64,000 nt of DNA, taken from Apoda limacodes (lineage: Eukaryota; Arthropoda; Insecta; Lepidoptera; Limacodidae). Location of the stretch: contig OX291547.1 of the NCBI GenBank assembly GCA_946406115.1, positions 9,987,001 to 10,051,000 of the forward strand. The letters are read 5' to 3'. Each line of letters opens with the position of its first letter. Within the stretch, counting starts at the first letter, position 1. A model generated the notes under the pieces. That model did no database searches. It was not told the origin of the DNA and was given only the letters and a program-made list of their open reading frames with translations. Both the position numbers and the translations under genes were made by a program. Below are positions 1 to 11,313 of the stretch, in pieces.

Positions 1-473
1 GACGGTATTAGTTGGCTGTGTATAGTAAATTTAGACTAAATAAAATTATACCTTCTCATTTTTTGACTGTAGCACAAATACTACAAATCTGATCGGTATA
101 AAATGTTCACTGAAAGGTAACTAATGTTTTCCAGATTGCTTTACGATATTTAATTAAACCCGAGTAAAACCAGTATAGATTACTAGTGTACCATAAGGTT
201 TAGTGAGGTACAGTACTGTTACTTTATATTTGTCTTCCAAGCATTTAATCAGTGTTCTGTGTCACTTCATTGTCGAACTTTTCTGATGTAGCAGGTTCGT
301 AGCACCTGCGTAGATAGTGCTACGCAAACATTTCAAAGCAATAAATACCATAAAATACATAAAAAAGTAAATAGTACCCTTTTATAGTGGAATGAATGAC
401 TATTCAAAGCTTCCGACGCTGATTATTTATTTGTTGTTTGTCTTTGTGAATGACAAATTTAGGTTTTTTTTTA

Positions 474-594
474 TAAAGCTTCAAACTTTTCTGACCCGGC
501 GTATGGTCGCTTGTGTTGGGTATTTTGACACTATTTTCATATGGCGACCGTAGTTTCGATTTTTGACCACCGGGTCAGAAAACATTGTTGCTCT
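474..594 (+). repeat. short inverted-repeat element (MITE-like), copy 1
   Basis: Core 489-580 is bounded by a perfect 11-bp inverted repeat, TTCTGACCCGG and its complement. The internal sequence contains ATATGGCGACCGTAGTTTCG. Related copies are at about 21691-21811 and, reversed, at 41490-41608. No coding capacity; it resembles a non-autonomous hairpin element. Confidence 0.6.
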
Positions 595-1412
595 ATAGAC
601 TTCATAAGCTAATAATCTTGCAAGGAAAAATAAAAAAAAAGACAAAATTTAAGTAAACCCGTGAAAAAAAAAACAATCATCAACTCGATAATCTCATAGC
701 CATATTATTTTTAAATTAAAGGTTTAGTTATAACTTTACTACTAAGTATTTATAATTAACCTAATAAATTATTCCTATACCTATATAAAAACGTAGTATA
801 AGTTACTAAGCGATTAATTTTTTTTTGTAATCTGTTGCAAATCGTTAATTAGATAAACAAATGTATCTTTGCCTATATAGGCATAATAAGTGGGTACTGC
901 ATAAGTTCATAGAATCTTAAATAAAAAAAAAAAATCATTGCATTGCGGCCTAAGATTAGGCTTTTCCTTCGTAGGTCAATGAACATCCTTACTGATTAAT
1001 CAATTATTTATGTACGGACCCATTGCCTGAAGGGTAGTTTTAGCTCCCAGACGCTCTCCGATTCCTCTCTTATGCAAACTATTCGTCTCAACTAGAAATT
1101 GGCGTTTAAATTTTAACATTTACAAATTCTGTCTACAGGGCAAGCATTTAGGTTGCCTTTACTTTGCCTGAATAATTAAAGATCCTTTGTCTTTATTGTC
1201 CGGCGTAAAGATCTGGGGTTTGCGATGACCACCTTGTCATGGACGAGCTTAGTATTAAATCTACGCTGCATCTCTGCCGAAGCTTAATCGCTTAAGCCCG
1301 GCTTCCCTAGGCTGGTCGCCGAAATAATTAATAGCTGAGTAACTAACCTTGTATCTATTTTCTTAGTTTTCTATTTTACTGTAGTAAATTTCATAATGAA
1401 TCGCGAGTCATG

Positions 1413-1495
1413 ACAATGTTGCAAGCGTCGATAGGCTAAAGTTACCGCTTAGCATCACGACGGCTGTGTTTGTTTGCCACCTTGTTGATAAAATA
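1413..1495 (+). repeat. 'GTTTGCCACC' dispersed repeat, diverged copy
   Basis: Degenerate member of the family described at 9348-9494. It keeps TTGCAAGCGTCGATAGGCT and TTTGTTTGCCACCTTG in order. Confidence 0.45.
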
Positions 1496-3575
1496 CTTTT
1501 TCAGACCACATACCTTACGATATTGTTCTTCATACAAATCAATGGAGATACACATTTGGCGCAGATAAAATATATATCATAGTTAGTAGGAACTTGCTGA
1601 TAAATTATTATTATTCATATCTGTCTCGTATTAATATATTTATAAAAAAATATTTATTATTAAATTGTATTCATGGAATTATGAAAAATATGTAATTATG
1701 ATGGCGCTAATGCCACTAGTACTATTAAATATCGGAATTCTCTTAAATATCTGAATTGTCACTCGATTGTCAATATTTGACGCTTCACACGGTGCGCCCC
1801 CTATGCTACATAAAAACAAAAAAATAATAGTTGACATGTTTGACTTTGTTTTTAGTTGCTTACTCACTTATTTTTATTACCTAATAAGTGTTTTAGTACA
1901 TATTGTATACACTAATTAGTTACTTTAGCTAATTACAAAGCATTGTATTATTACTTTAAATAGAACTTCTTTTCAGCAGAAATTAACATTGTTTACATTG
2001 TATTGACAATTCAAAAGTATTCTTAGTAACCTTTTTGAATAAATATTGTTTGATTTGACATTGATTGAAAATGTAACCTTAAAAAAAAATTTACTACAAA
2101 CAAAGTAAGAAATATGCGTACATATTATTATTATCGTAATCCCCAGAAGTATAACAAGCACGTAATGTGTAGAAACCTTAACAGGATTATCGTGGAAGCG
2201 AGCATTTCAGGGACGGATAGCGTATTACCATATCGACACCGCTAATGCGAAGATTTTCCTACGCAAATAAGATTAATACTTAACCTAATACTCACTCGAT
2301 CCCATTTCCTTACGCTAAGACAATACGAAGACTTGACACCGTGAAATGTGTGCTCATTTCAAAGTCTGAACGTATTTGTTTCAACGTCTCCTTACGTACT
2401 TACCGACACGTTTTATTGTTAGAATTTCTCTCAGTATGCTCAAGAATATTATACTTTCGCAATATCAATTAAAATGTAAACAAATAAGTCTCCATCAAAA
2501 GACCATTTGTAATGTCGAAACAATCACGACTTCGGGCGAAAACACTGACAAACGACGGTGCGATAGCGAACGTCTAAACCGAGCTTTTGAACTTCTTTGA
2601 CGCGTCGTCGATAAGCGCCGAGATGCGACAGAATATCGTGTCGCTACCGATCTTCACAATGCCGTTCATTTTGAAGTTTTCACCCAGTCGTAAGTGGGTA
2701 AATGTGTTAGCGATTGACGATGGGTGGGACAAAAGAGTTTGCAATACACGGTGAATATTCATAGTCAGTCGCCCCGACAACTGTTTAGATAATGGTGATA
2801 CGTCCTTCCAACATTCGTTCCCATACCGCATTACAATACCGTTTTCAGCTTATTAGGGCGGTTTTACATAAGAGACAAAATTGTTTTAGAGACAAAACAA
2901 GAGACACTCTTGGCGTACATGGTTGTTATGGGGGCTCATTAAAAAAATTCACTGCTCTTAAACTGTAGCTATACACACAAGGGCTGGTTTTAAAGTCTAC
3001 AAACTCCGTTAATTATCTGTTAGATTTTATATAACGTCAGAGATCTCGTTATCGTTTTTGGATCAGTTTCTACCTCCAACGAAGATAGTTTTATTGGAAA
3101 TACGGTGGGTTAGACAAACAATTGAGCCGACATTTCACGGGGGATGAATTGATATTCTTAATTAAAATATCCAACGCGCTCTTGACAGATGGAATACGTT
3201 AACAATAGTTTTCTGTTATCTTAGCTCTATTATTATTCGTGTTGTTAAGGTATATAGATTCGTGTTGTTCAGTTTTAAAAGGGAATCATGTTATTTAACT
3301 GTAACAGTTTTAATTGATTTTACTTGTTAAACATTATATCCTTGATATTCATTGATCTTTTATTTCCTGAATATTATTTCTTTGTTCTGAATAATGTTCA
3401 GTTCTTTTCATATTCTTAATTAAAATTAAAATTTCAAGTTGTTATTTATCTTAAGAAAAAAAAAATATAAATATTCAAAAGTAGTCAAGTTATCGTTGTA
3501 TAATTTTGGATTTGGAAAAGTATTAATTTAAAGAAAAGTTAAAAAATTTTTTAATGTATTTTTGTTTATTTTTTT

Positions 3576-3682
3576 AAACCACTAAGGTGGCAAACAATCT
3601 TGCGATCCGCGATGATAAGTGGTCATTTGCGCGATGCCGACCCTTCAAAAATCTAATGGCTTCTTTCTTAAAGAACCCCATA
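3576..3682 (-). repeat. 'GTTTGCCACC' dispersed repeat
   Basis: Reverse-strand copy starting ACCACTAAGGTGGCAAACAA and running through the GCCGACCCTTCAAAAATCTAA end, which pairs with the 5' part of the copy at 9348. Confidence 0.55.
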
Positions 3683-4307
3683 CTGTAGTCCTAAGTTATA
3701 ATCTTTTGTAATTACCTGTACTAAAGTTGCTTGGTAGATATCACTATTTCGCGATAAGGCCGCTAATTTAAACGTATCTTTTTTAGTTAACTCATTTTTT
3801 GTTTTTATTTTTATTGTTTGGAATAGAAAATTTAATTCATTTATACCCTATAAAATATCTCTGTTGGTAACTATTGAGTGAGGATTTTTTTAAAAGTTAC
3901 TATAAAGTTTGAGGAACAATGACTTCGTAGAATAATAAAAGCAGAGGTTTAAACCAGACAAGCCTTACGGTGCGGTCTTAAGACTTGAGCGTCGGGTTAC
4001 CTCCTAGACGGTCAGTTAATACCTTCCGTGCTGGCTTAAGACTTAACCCATATGTGTGTTGGTCATAAAGGCTTTCGTACGCCAGGTGTATAAGTTGTTG
4101 GTTGCAACACGTAGTGAACACTTCGACTTTTATAATTTATCGTTTTTTTTAAATAAATACTACAGAGGAGTTAATAAATTTGCCCCGTTTATATTTGAGT
4201 TATTTTGCAAACAATTATCTTAATAAGAAATAACAGTTTTTTTGGTTTGAGTTGTTATATTTTATAAATATCGAATTTTAGAAAAAAAAAATTTATTAGG
4301 CTTGGAA

Positions 4308-4410
4308 CTGGAAAGAATGCCCCAGGTGTTGCAATAATCCAAAAGGCTGCGATACCGCTTCCCTTTAGGCGGACCGTAAGCTTGTTTGCCACCTTAGTGA
4401 TATAAAAAGA
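4308..4410 (+). repeat. 'GTTTGCCACC' dispersed repeat
   Basis: Contains CCCCAGGTGTTGCA, a GGCGGACCGTAAGC block and GCTTGTTTGCCACCTTAGTG in the family order. Confidence 0.55.
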
Positions 4411-6737
4411 CTTTGTTATGGATGTACGAGTGTGTACCTCTGTAGGTAGTTTATTTTTTTCCTAGTTTGTGAGTAGAATAATAAAATAAAAATAAAAAAA
4501 AAAATTTCGGACATCCTTGATGTATTAACAGGTTTTTTTGGTAACATTTTTAGTCTTAGATTTTGATATATTAATGTTATGTAAGGTTAATGCACAGACA
4601 GCTCATAAAAGGTCCTACTTACCCGAAAAAGGTAGTCAGAAGCATGAGGGAGTAAAACTATGTAATTAATTAGTGGAGACTAAAAAGTGTACTTACATGC
4701 CGAGATTTAATAATAAACCATGTTAAAACAAAATAAACTAAAAACGAACAAATTGTCTGCATACTGCCAACGTAAAGATATCTCAATTTACTATAGTTGT
4801 ATAAAATATTTAGATTTGTCTTTAAGGCGGAGATAAAGATATTCATAGAACTAAGTTTTTCCAGAAGCTAATATGGCGGAAAGTAGATTTTTTATTTATT
4901 TTCGTACAAAATATTTTGAATTTCAAATTCACAAATTACGAATTATTTAAAAGTAGTCGTAAGCTATTTTTTAAAATTTATGTTTCGTTTTTAGAAAAGA
5001 TAATGTTACTAGTTTTGTGATTAGAATTTCTGCTAAAATCAGCCACGGTAGCAGGATATGCTCTCTACAAATCACAGGCATTTGCATCTTAAAAACTTAC
5101 AAAACGTTAAAAAAATGTTTTATGACTAGTTTGAAATATGTTTTGTAAAAAGAGTAAATTCAAAATATCTGCGCCTTTAAAAGATGTAAATCATGAAAAA
5201 GGAATAAAAATCATGTTTTTTTTTTCAATCAATATTATCATATTACATTTATTTTTAATATGTATTATATAAAATAATTTAATAAAAGCTACAAGAATTA
5301 TATTGTCTGTCACCAATGAATTTTCATTGCTTAGCTGAGAATTAGCCTGTCCGTCTGAGGGGCAGGTGAAAGTTGGACAGTAGAGTAAGGGGATTACCGA
5401 AGTACATTAACGGATATACCGTGAACGGATCAACCCTACGCTGACCAGCTCTACGTCACTGTACAAGTTAAATTTGTCTAACTTAATAACTTATTTACAA
5501 AATTAAGTTTCACAGTTTTGGTTAAGCACAACGGTTTTCTGTTTCGATCTGACGTTGGTATTTGCTTTTATAACATCCAGATGTCTTAACACAACGTAAG
5601 TTCATTACGTGTTTGGTATATTTTTGTAGAAGTTCAAAGTTATCGACGGTCTTTGAAAATAAGTTAGGAAGATGTTCCCGAAAACTTAATGGTGGCATCT
5701 TTTTATCTTTGAAAATTACAGTAAACAAGAAAAATTTACGCATTTGAAATGAATATACGTAAATTGTAGAAGTAACGTATTTTTTAAAGTAAAAAATAAG
5801 TGATTGGTATTTCCATATTGTAATAGTATTATCATTTGATTATTTAGGATCCATCCGATCCATTTTTTGATTGTTTTCGTTTCCGGAGGAAGATGTGAAC
5901 TCACATATTATGTGTGCATAATAAAGATAATGTAATATTTAATGTTTCTCCAAACTAAAGAATAATATAAAATACAAAAACATAGAAACAATCTGGGATT
6001 AGCTTTACATTATTATAATATAGGTACTAAACTCAAACATTAAGAAATGACAATTTGATATTAATAAAATTATGTCTGATTTTATTATCACTTTACTATT
6101 AAAATTATTAGATATACATATAATAAGAAAAAAATAACAATATAATTGATATATTTCGCTGATTTTAGCGTCTTTAGTCATAATATTTATTTTTGGCCTC
6201 AGGAAATCAGCAAAATATACCAATAATATTTTTCATGTATTTTAACAAATAACAGATACTTACATAAGTATTTTTAAATTGACTCATTAGTATAATTGTA
6301 GACCAACAATAACACTCGATAGCATGGCAGGGTATTTACTAGGTTTCAGCATCCCGTCACGCTAGGGCTTATCCTATCTAACTAGATCATCGCTCACGAA
6401 TGACAGACCGACACGCAAATCTGTAACCTTCATTAGACTCAGTACAAATGAAAAGTAGATAAATCTATTTATTATTATAAAGATAATTACGTACACGAAC
6501 GTTACACTTATAAACCTAATTACGCGCCTCTCTCTTGAAACGGAGCTTCGGATGAGTCTTTTAGCAAAATACTTATGCTAACTCCGAGTTAAGTACGCAC
6601 GCCTCTCATGGTTCATTGTTAATGCTACGTGACGGATACAGATTAGGTACTGGAATAGACTGACATGTTGTGGATATAAATCAGTATAGCCATTGAAAAT
6701 CGTATCTGTAAAATTTTGATCATCATCATCTTTTTTA

Positions 6738-6800
6738 TACCACTAAGGTGGCAAACAAGCTAACGGTCTGCCTGATGGAAAGCGGTCACCGCAGCCTTTA
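6738..6800 (-). repeat. 'GTTTGCCACC' dispersed repeat, short copy
   Basis: Reverse-strand fragment from CCACTAAGGTGGCAAACAAG to the GCGGTCACCGCAGCC block of the same family. Confidence 0.55.
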
Positions 6801-6883
6801 TCGCATCACAACGCCAGCCAGCACGATGGACCGATGACCTTAGGAGATCGGCCGATGATAGCTAGATTCGAAGGCAATAGACC

Positions 6884-6987
6884 AGAATAAGCTGATATGA
6901 TGATGATGATATGATTTTCATCATTTTTTATGTTAATCGCTAGATACTGCTCATCATCATGTCATAGTCATCATATCAGCTTATTCT
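6884..6987. repeat. 20-bp perfect inverted repeat with ATC/GAT microsatellite
   Basis: AGAATAAGCTGATATGATGA (6884-6903) is exactly complementary to 6968-6987. The 64-bp spacer contains GAT/ATC trinucleotide runs. It may be a hairpin element end or a microsatellite-associated palindrome. Confidence 0.6.
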
Positions 6988-8502
6988 AGTTACTGCTGGA
7001 TTTAGTAGGTACTAAAATTTTTAAGGCAAGTGGGTTCAAGCCTGAGACCGATTTCTATCTTACACCAGTTTGCGATCTCCACTTTAGAAACTACCATCCC
7101 TATCGTTCATTGGCACAGCGATCTATTATGATCCCATTGGTACATACTTCAAATTATTATTTTTTTATTAATAAACTATATATGCATAAAATTATAATTT
7201 CGAATCTATGTTTAGCTTAGGTTTTTAGGTTAAAGGAGTAGTTATGACCATACAAAGTACAAAATATGGAAAAATAAACTGGGTGACAAAATTTCCTACC
7301 CTCAACATAAAGGTTGTTCTTTAAGTTATTAAAAACTAATTGCATAACTAATTTTAGTATCTTTATCGTTTTATTATGATATTGCACTAGCTGTAAATAA
7401 CTTACTTTACTTACTTAAATCTACGGACGGAGTTGTTACTCGTAAATGCCGCTATATTATCGAGAACGTTGTAAAATGATATATTGATAAAGGATGTATT
7501 ATAATCTGTAAATTTTAATTAAGTTATTTGTTATCGAATATTTTATAAAATCGATAAACAAAATTCTTGATCAATTCCAAAATAATGTTATTCCCATTGT
7601 GGCGTTGTTAGTAGCTTTATATCTGTGGCGTGAGGCAAGGCGGGAGCATACGAAAGTAAGCCCCGACGAAAGCAGCGAATTTGATTCCGACATATCTATT
7701 TAAGTCCGTACATCTAGTCCGACCGGGAAGACAATGTCTTAAGTTTTAACGTTACTTAACTCTTGATGGAAATTTAAACGCCTTTGTTAGGAATTAAACA
7801 ATATTAGGTACATTAGGATTAAAACTTTAATAAATTTATTAAGATTCAACTCTATATCTAGGTAAGCAAATCTCATGAACATTTTTACTTGATAGAGTCC
7901 TGTAAATAATTGGCAAATCTATTATTAATGTGACATGATGAAAATTATTATGACAATGATCTATTTTCTTCATCGTAAAGAAATTAACTTTCGTATAAAA
8001 AAAGGGTCATTATAGCTTGACTTGGCTTTAGCTCCAAGCTTACTTGTTGTTAGTCTAAAGTTTTAATTCTCGGTACTTAAGCTTGGAGAGGCTCCTTGAC
8101 ATGCCCCTTCCTTGTCTCTATAGGTATGTACTTGAACTCTTCGATAGCGCTTGGATCGGCTTAGCTTCAAGTAAGATCGTTTGTTTTTAAGTCCCATGCT
8201 TCTCTGCTTAGATGCAGTTTTTAATCTACCTAGGTTTTAGTAGTTCTAGTACTAACGTTATTAGGGTCATTAAATCGGTTACGCTATATTTACTACTTTA
8301 AGATTGTATTGTTCTTAGTTGTTTTATTTTTTGGGGGTTTCTCGTGTTTAATTGAAAATAAAAACTGAAAACGAACATGTTTTTTTTTTAGTTCAATTTA
8401 TGTTTACAATATGTAACTGTGAAATTCATATTTATTTTTCTCTGGTCAAAGAAAAATCTAGAAGTGAAATACTTGATGCAGCTGTTTTCAAAATATATAC
8501 GA

Positions 8503-8712
8503 ACTAGCTTTTACCCGCGGTTCTACCAGCCCTAAATTTAGTTATCGGTGTATGATTTCAACGGCAACTCCTCAATTATAAAAAAACTGGCTCACACTTG
8601 ACGTTTTTAAGTAACCTTACCCGGGGCTCAAACTATCTCCATGCCGAATTTATCTAAATCAGTAAAGAGTTAACGACAAACAGACAGAGTTACTTCAACA
8701 TTGGATGTCTTC
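8503..8712 (+). repeat. SINE-like dispersed repeat (CCCGCGG...GACAAACAGACAG type)
   Basis: Starts AACTAGCTTTTACCCGCGG and has a CTAAATTTAGTTATCGGTGT block, a 'CTATCTCCATGCCGAATTTATC' type block and ends in GACAAACAGACAGAG. This order is typical of very common lepidopteran interspersed repeats. A second copy is at 26055-26310 and partial ones are near 28120 and 38650. Confidence 0.5.
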
Positions 8713-9347
8713 CAGCTGAGACGATGCATTTCTTTTTACCTTTTTATAAAAACTCTACTTTTCAAACTTTATATAATTCTTTGTTTAGCATGATTTTATC
8801 CATAGATATATTATCTGAAATATCTACATAAAGTACGTACAAGAAAACAGAAATATGTATCTATTGCTTAGCTCGCTTACATTGCGTGTTTGCGAAGCAT
8901 TTTAACTATAAATTTTAAGACTGTAACGATGTAAAGCAGCGATGTGTAGTTAAGGTCATAACAATCACGGAATTAGTTTGTTGATTTGATTTAGGGAGCT
9001 GGTTTTTTTATATGATATTTTCATCACCATGATGAGCTGTTAAGATTAGGTTAAATTGTATTACTTATTACGCTCTGACAAAATTATCTTGAAATGGTAA
9101 AGTCACCGTGCTGCCGACGACGGCGTGATTATGATTGACAAATATAATCGAACTGCAAGGTCCACTTACAAGGTAGAGTTAATCATTTCTATTTTACTAG
9201 CAGCTCATTCAAGAACTTAGTATATACTTAGCAACTAAGTAATTTATATACATAGCTTATAGTCGGCTTCTATTCGTATATGAACTGACTTGTGGCTCTG
9301 CCCGGGCTCGAATCGGTTATCGGTGTGGTATGGCAGTTGCAGTTGAT

Positions 9348-9494
9348 AAATGGGATTCTTTAAGAAAGAAGTTATTAGATTTGTGAAGGGTCGGCAACGT
9401 ACAAGTGATGCCCCTGGTGTTGCAAGCGTCCAAAGGCTGTGGTGGATTACCAACAGGCAGAGCGTTAGCTTGTTTGCGACCTTAGTTGTATAAT
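9348..9494 (+). repeat. 'GTTTGCCACC' dispersed repeat, best copy
   Basis: Longest member in the window: GGGATTCTTTAAGAAAGAAG, GAAGGGTCGGCAACG, CCCCTGGTGTTGCAAGCGTC, a GCGTTAGCTTGTTTGC block and CCTTAGTTGTATAA. Seven copies are visible (1413, 3576, 4308, 6738, 9348, 44918, 53306). Probably the 3' end of a LINE or a SINE. I cannot name the family. Confidence 0.6.
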
Positions 9495-9499
9495 ATGTC

Positions 9500-9715
9500 T
9501 CCCTCCCAGCCTAGTTAGTTGTATGACCGACTGCTGTGGAGAGGGTGTGGGTTCGATTCCCGCATTGGGCAAACATTTATGTGATGTGTTTGTCTTGAGT
9601 CTGGGTGTATTTATGTATGATATGTATGTATTTACAAAAAAAAGGAATGTTTTATAATATATGACTTTGACTTTGCCAGAAGGAGCTGTTTTTAATGTCC
9701 AAAAATATTTATTAT
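9500..9715 (+). repeat. tRNA-derived SINE, copy 1
   Basis: A box-B-like pol III promoter GGTTCGATTCCCGC lies at 9550-9563. It is followed by TGTTTGTCTTGAGTCTGGGTGT and a tail shared with the copy at 11755. The body ends near TCCAAAAATATTTATT. Confidence 0.6.
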
Positions 9716-11124
9716 TATTAATATAAAAAAAAATATTGAAATATATGTTATGGTAAAGAAACTGTTATTCCTACGGGAGCTATTGATTTTTCCATGATGT
9801 TATATCTACAATAGGTGGGTTTATAAAATTATATAAGGTGCATGGCCCACCTATTTATGTTTTAATCTTGAAAATGTAAAAACTACTATTGTTAACGTCG
9901 ATATAATAAAATTTGTAGCAAAAACGAAAGTTATATGTATTAGGCTCAACATACATGTGAATATGTTACTCACAATTGTCTTATTTATCTTGATTTAACT
10001 TGTGTTGCCTTTAATCAACCTTTAGGAAATCTGTTTCTAAATCTAATTTAATTTTAAGTAAAGTTACTCAGTTAATAATATTGTAGTCCAGTTTCGTATC
10101 CCAGGGATTTCACTGACCAAAAGACCGTCCGGACCGGCAGGCGGTCCGTGACTAAACCTCAACTAATCCAAGCTTCATTTAAAACCATAGGTGCTAACCT
10201 GAAACTACCCTCAAACACCCCAGCCTCCCCAGCATCTCACCCACTAAAGAACCTGATTACTAAAACTATTAAAAGTTACTTTAGAAGATTACGGCGAGCG
10301 AAAATTCCTGCGGCAGAAAGGTATATAGCTCGAAGAGCTAAACTTTGTCTACTAGTATTAAATATGTGTTATTGTTAAGAGATTACTTGTTACCGCGATA
10401 AAACAATTTCCCGACCGTGTTTTGTTTAGTCCAACCTTCAGATAGTGAATACAGTTATGTAAATTCAATAACTACGGGTATCGAAAATGTCTATTGTTTC
10501 CAATTTTACCGTAAACTAGTTTTGTCTAACTTTATTCTTTAACCCAATTTAATAATGATATTGTTTTTTAAATATTTAGTTAAATATTTAAAAAATGGTT
10601 TAATAGGCAAAAGCTCGTAAAAGCACTTTAATAAGCTTCTAGGCAGGCTACTTTTAGATGTTAAAAGTACATTGAAACTGCAAAACTATTAATATTGAGG
10701 TAAAGAAGCATCGGCACAAAGGGCGGTAAAAGCACGGCTAGTCGGTACAAAGCGCTTGCAGGCCTCGCCGCTTCACAAGATGCTGAAGAAGGATTAATTA
10801 TTATTTTAACGTTTCACTCAGTTTTTATGTCCACGAACAAGTCAAAGGCATTGCTTTTTCGCCTGGAAATTTGCTAAATAATTAAGGTGTCTTCTTAACG
10901 ACAATGTTTTGACGTCTTAGTTTTAAGTAGCCAGCTTTCAACCTGCGCTCGCTATAAAAGATTTCTTCTATGTTTTTGTAAATCATAATGGAGGACTGTT
11001 TTATCTCGAAACAGGTTGAGTCCTAATTATATATATTTATAGGTTAAATTTAAATATTATATTTTTCTGACCTACCTCAAAGCATTCTAAGCATCAAACT
11101 GATTTCCTTTTTCGTTTGCTGCAG

Positions 11125-11313
11125 GTAAAACTCTTCCTGTACATTGCGTGGTGGAAGCTGTGTCGTCGTTGGAAGAAGGAGCCTGGAGACGAAGGTCTGT
11201 GGTGGAGACGGATAGTTACGTGATCATTCCTGCTGCCACCGCTTTCCATGAATTAGTTCCAGCTGCTATGATGAGGCTTGGTTATCCACAAGAACTGGCT
11301 GCGTCAGCTAAAG
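11125..11313 (+). CDS. dve: dve exon: N-terminal half of CMP/ULD domain
   Basis: A coding exon of 189 bp between a pyrimidine-rich acceptor ending in CAG (11122-11124) and a GTATTT donor (11314). The first two bases finish a codon begun in an unseen upstream exon, and the exon ends after one base of a Gly codon (phase 1). It encodes TLPVHCVVE, then VVETDSYVIIPAATAFHELV and MMRLGYPQELAASAKG. These match the ubiquitin-like oligomerisation fold shared by Dve and SATB1/2 (SATB1 has LPVFCVVE and LGYSHSSAAQAKG at the same places). No in-frame ATG with an upstream UTR is apparent, so this is an internal exon. Confidence 0.92.

Larger units (their letters stand above)
1..11124. other. upstream DNA: dve 5' intron or flank
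   Basis: No exon is recognisable here on either strand. The sequence is AT-rich with dispersed repeats annotated separately (around 489, 1413, 3576, 4308, 6738, 8503, 9348 and 9500). Because the exon at 11125 starts inside a codon, at least the part adjoining it is intron of dve. Less AT-rich islands without obvious repeats occur near 1020-1330, 3950-4120, 5330-5470 and 10100-10370. They hold no convincing coding sequence and could be regulatory. Confidence 0.6.

Noticed and set aside
2376..2831. Overlapping short open frames on both strands as an upstream gene or dve 5' exon
   Set aside because: No recognisable domain, no Dve-like sequence, and random-looking composition.
10148..10378. 76-codon frame as the missing dve 5' exon
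   Set aside because: The product does not resemble Dve and no phase-1 donor linking to 11125 is evident.
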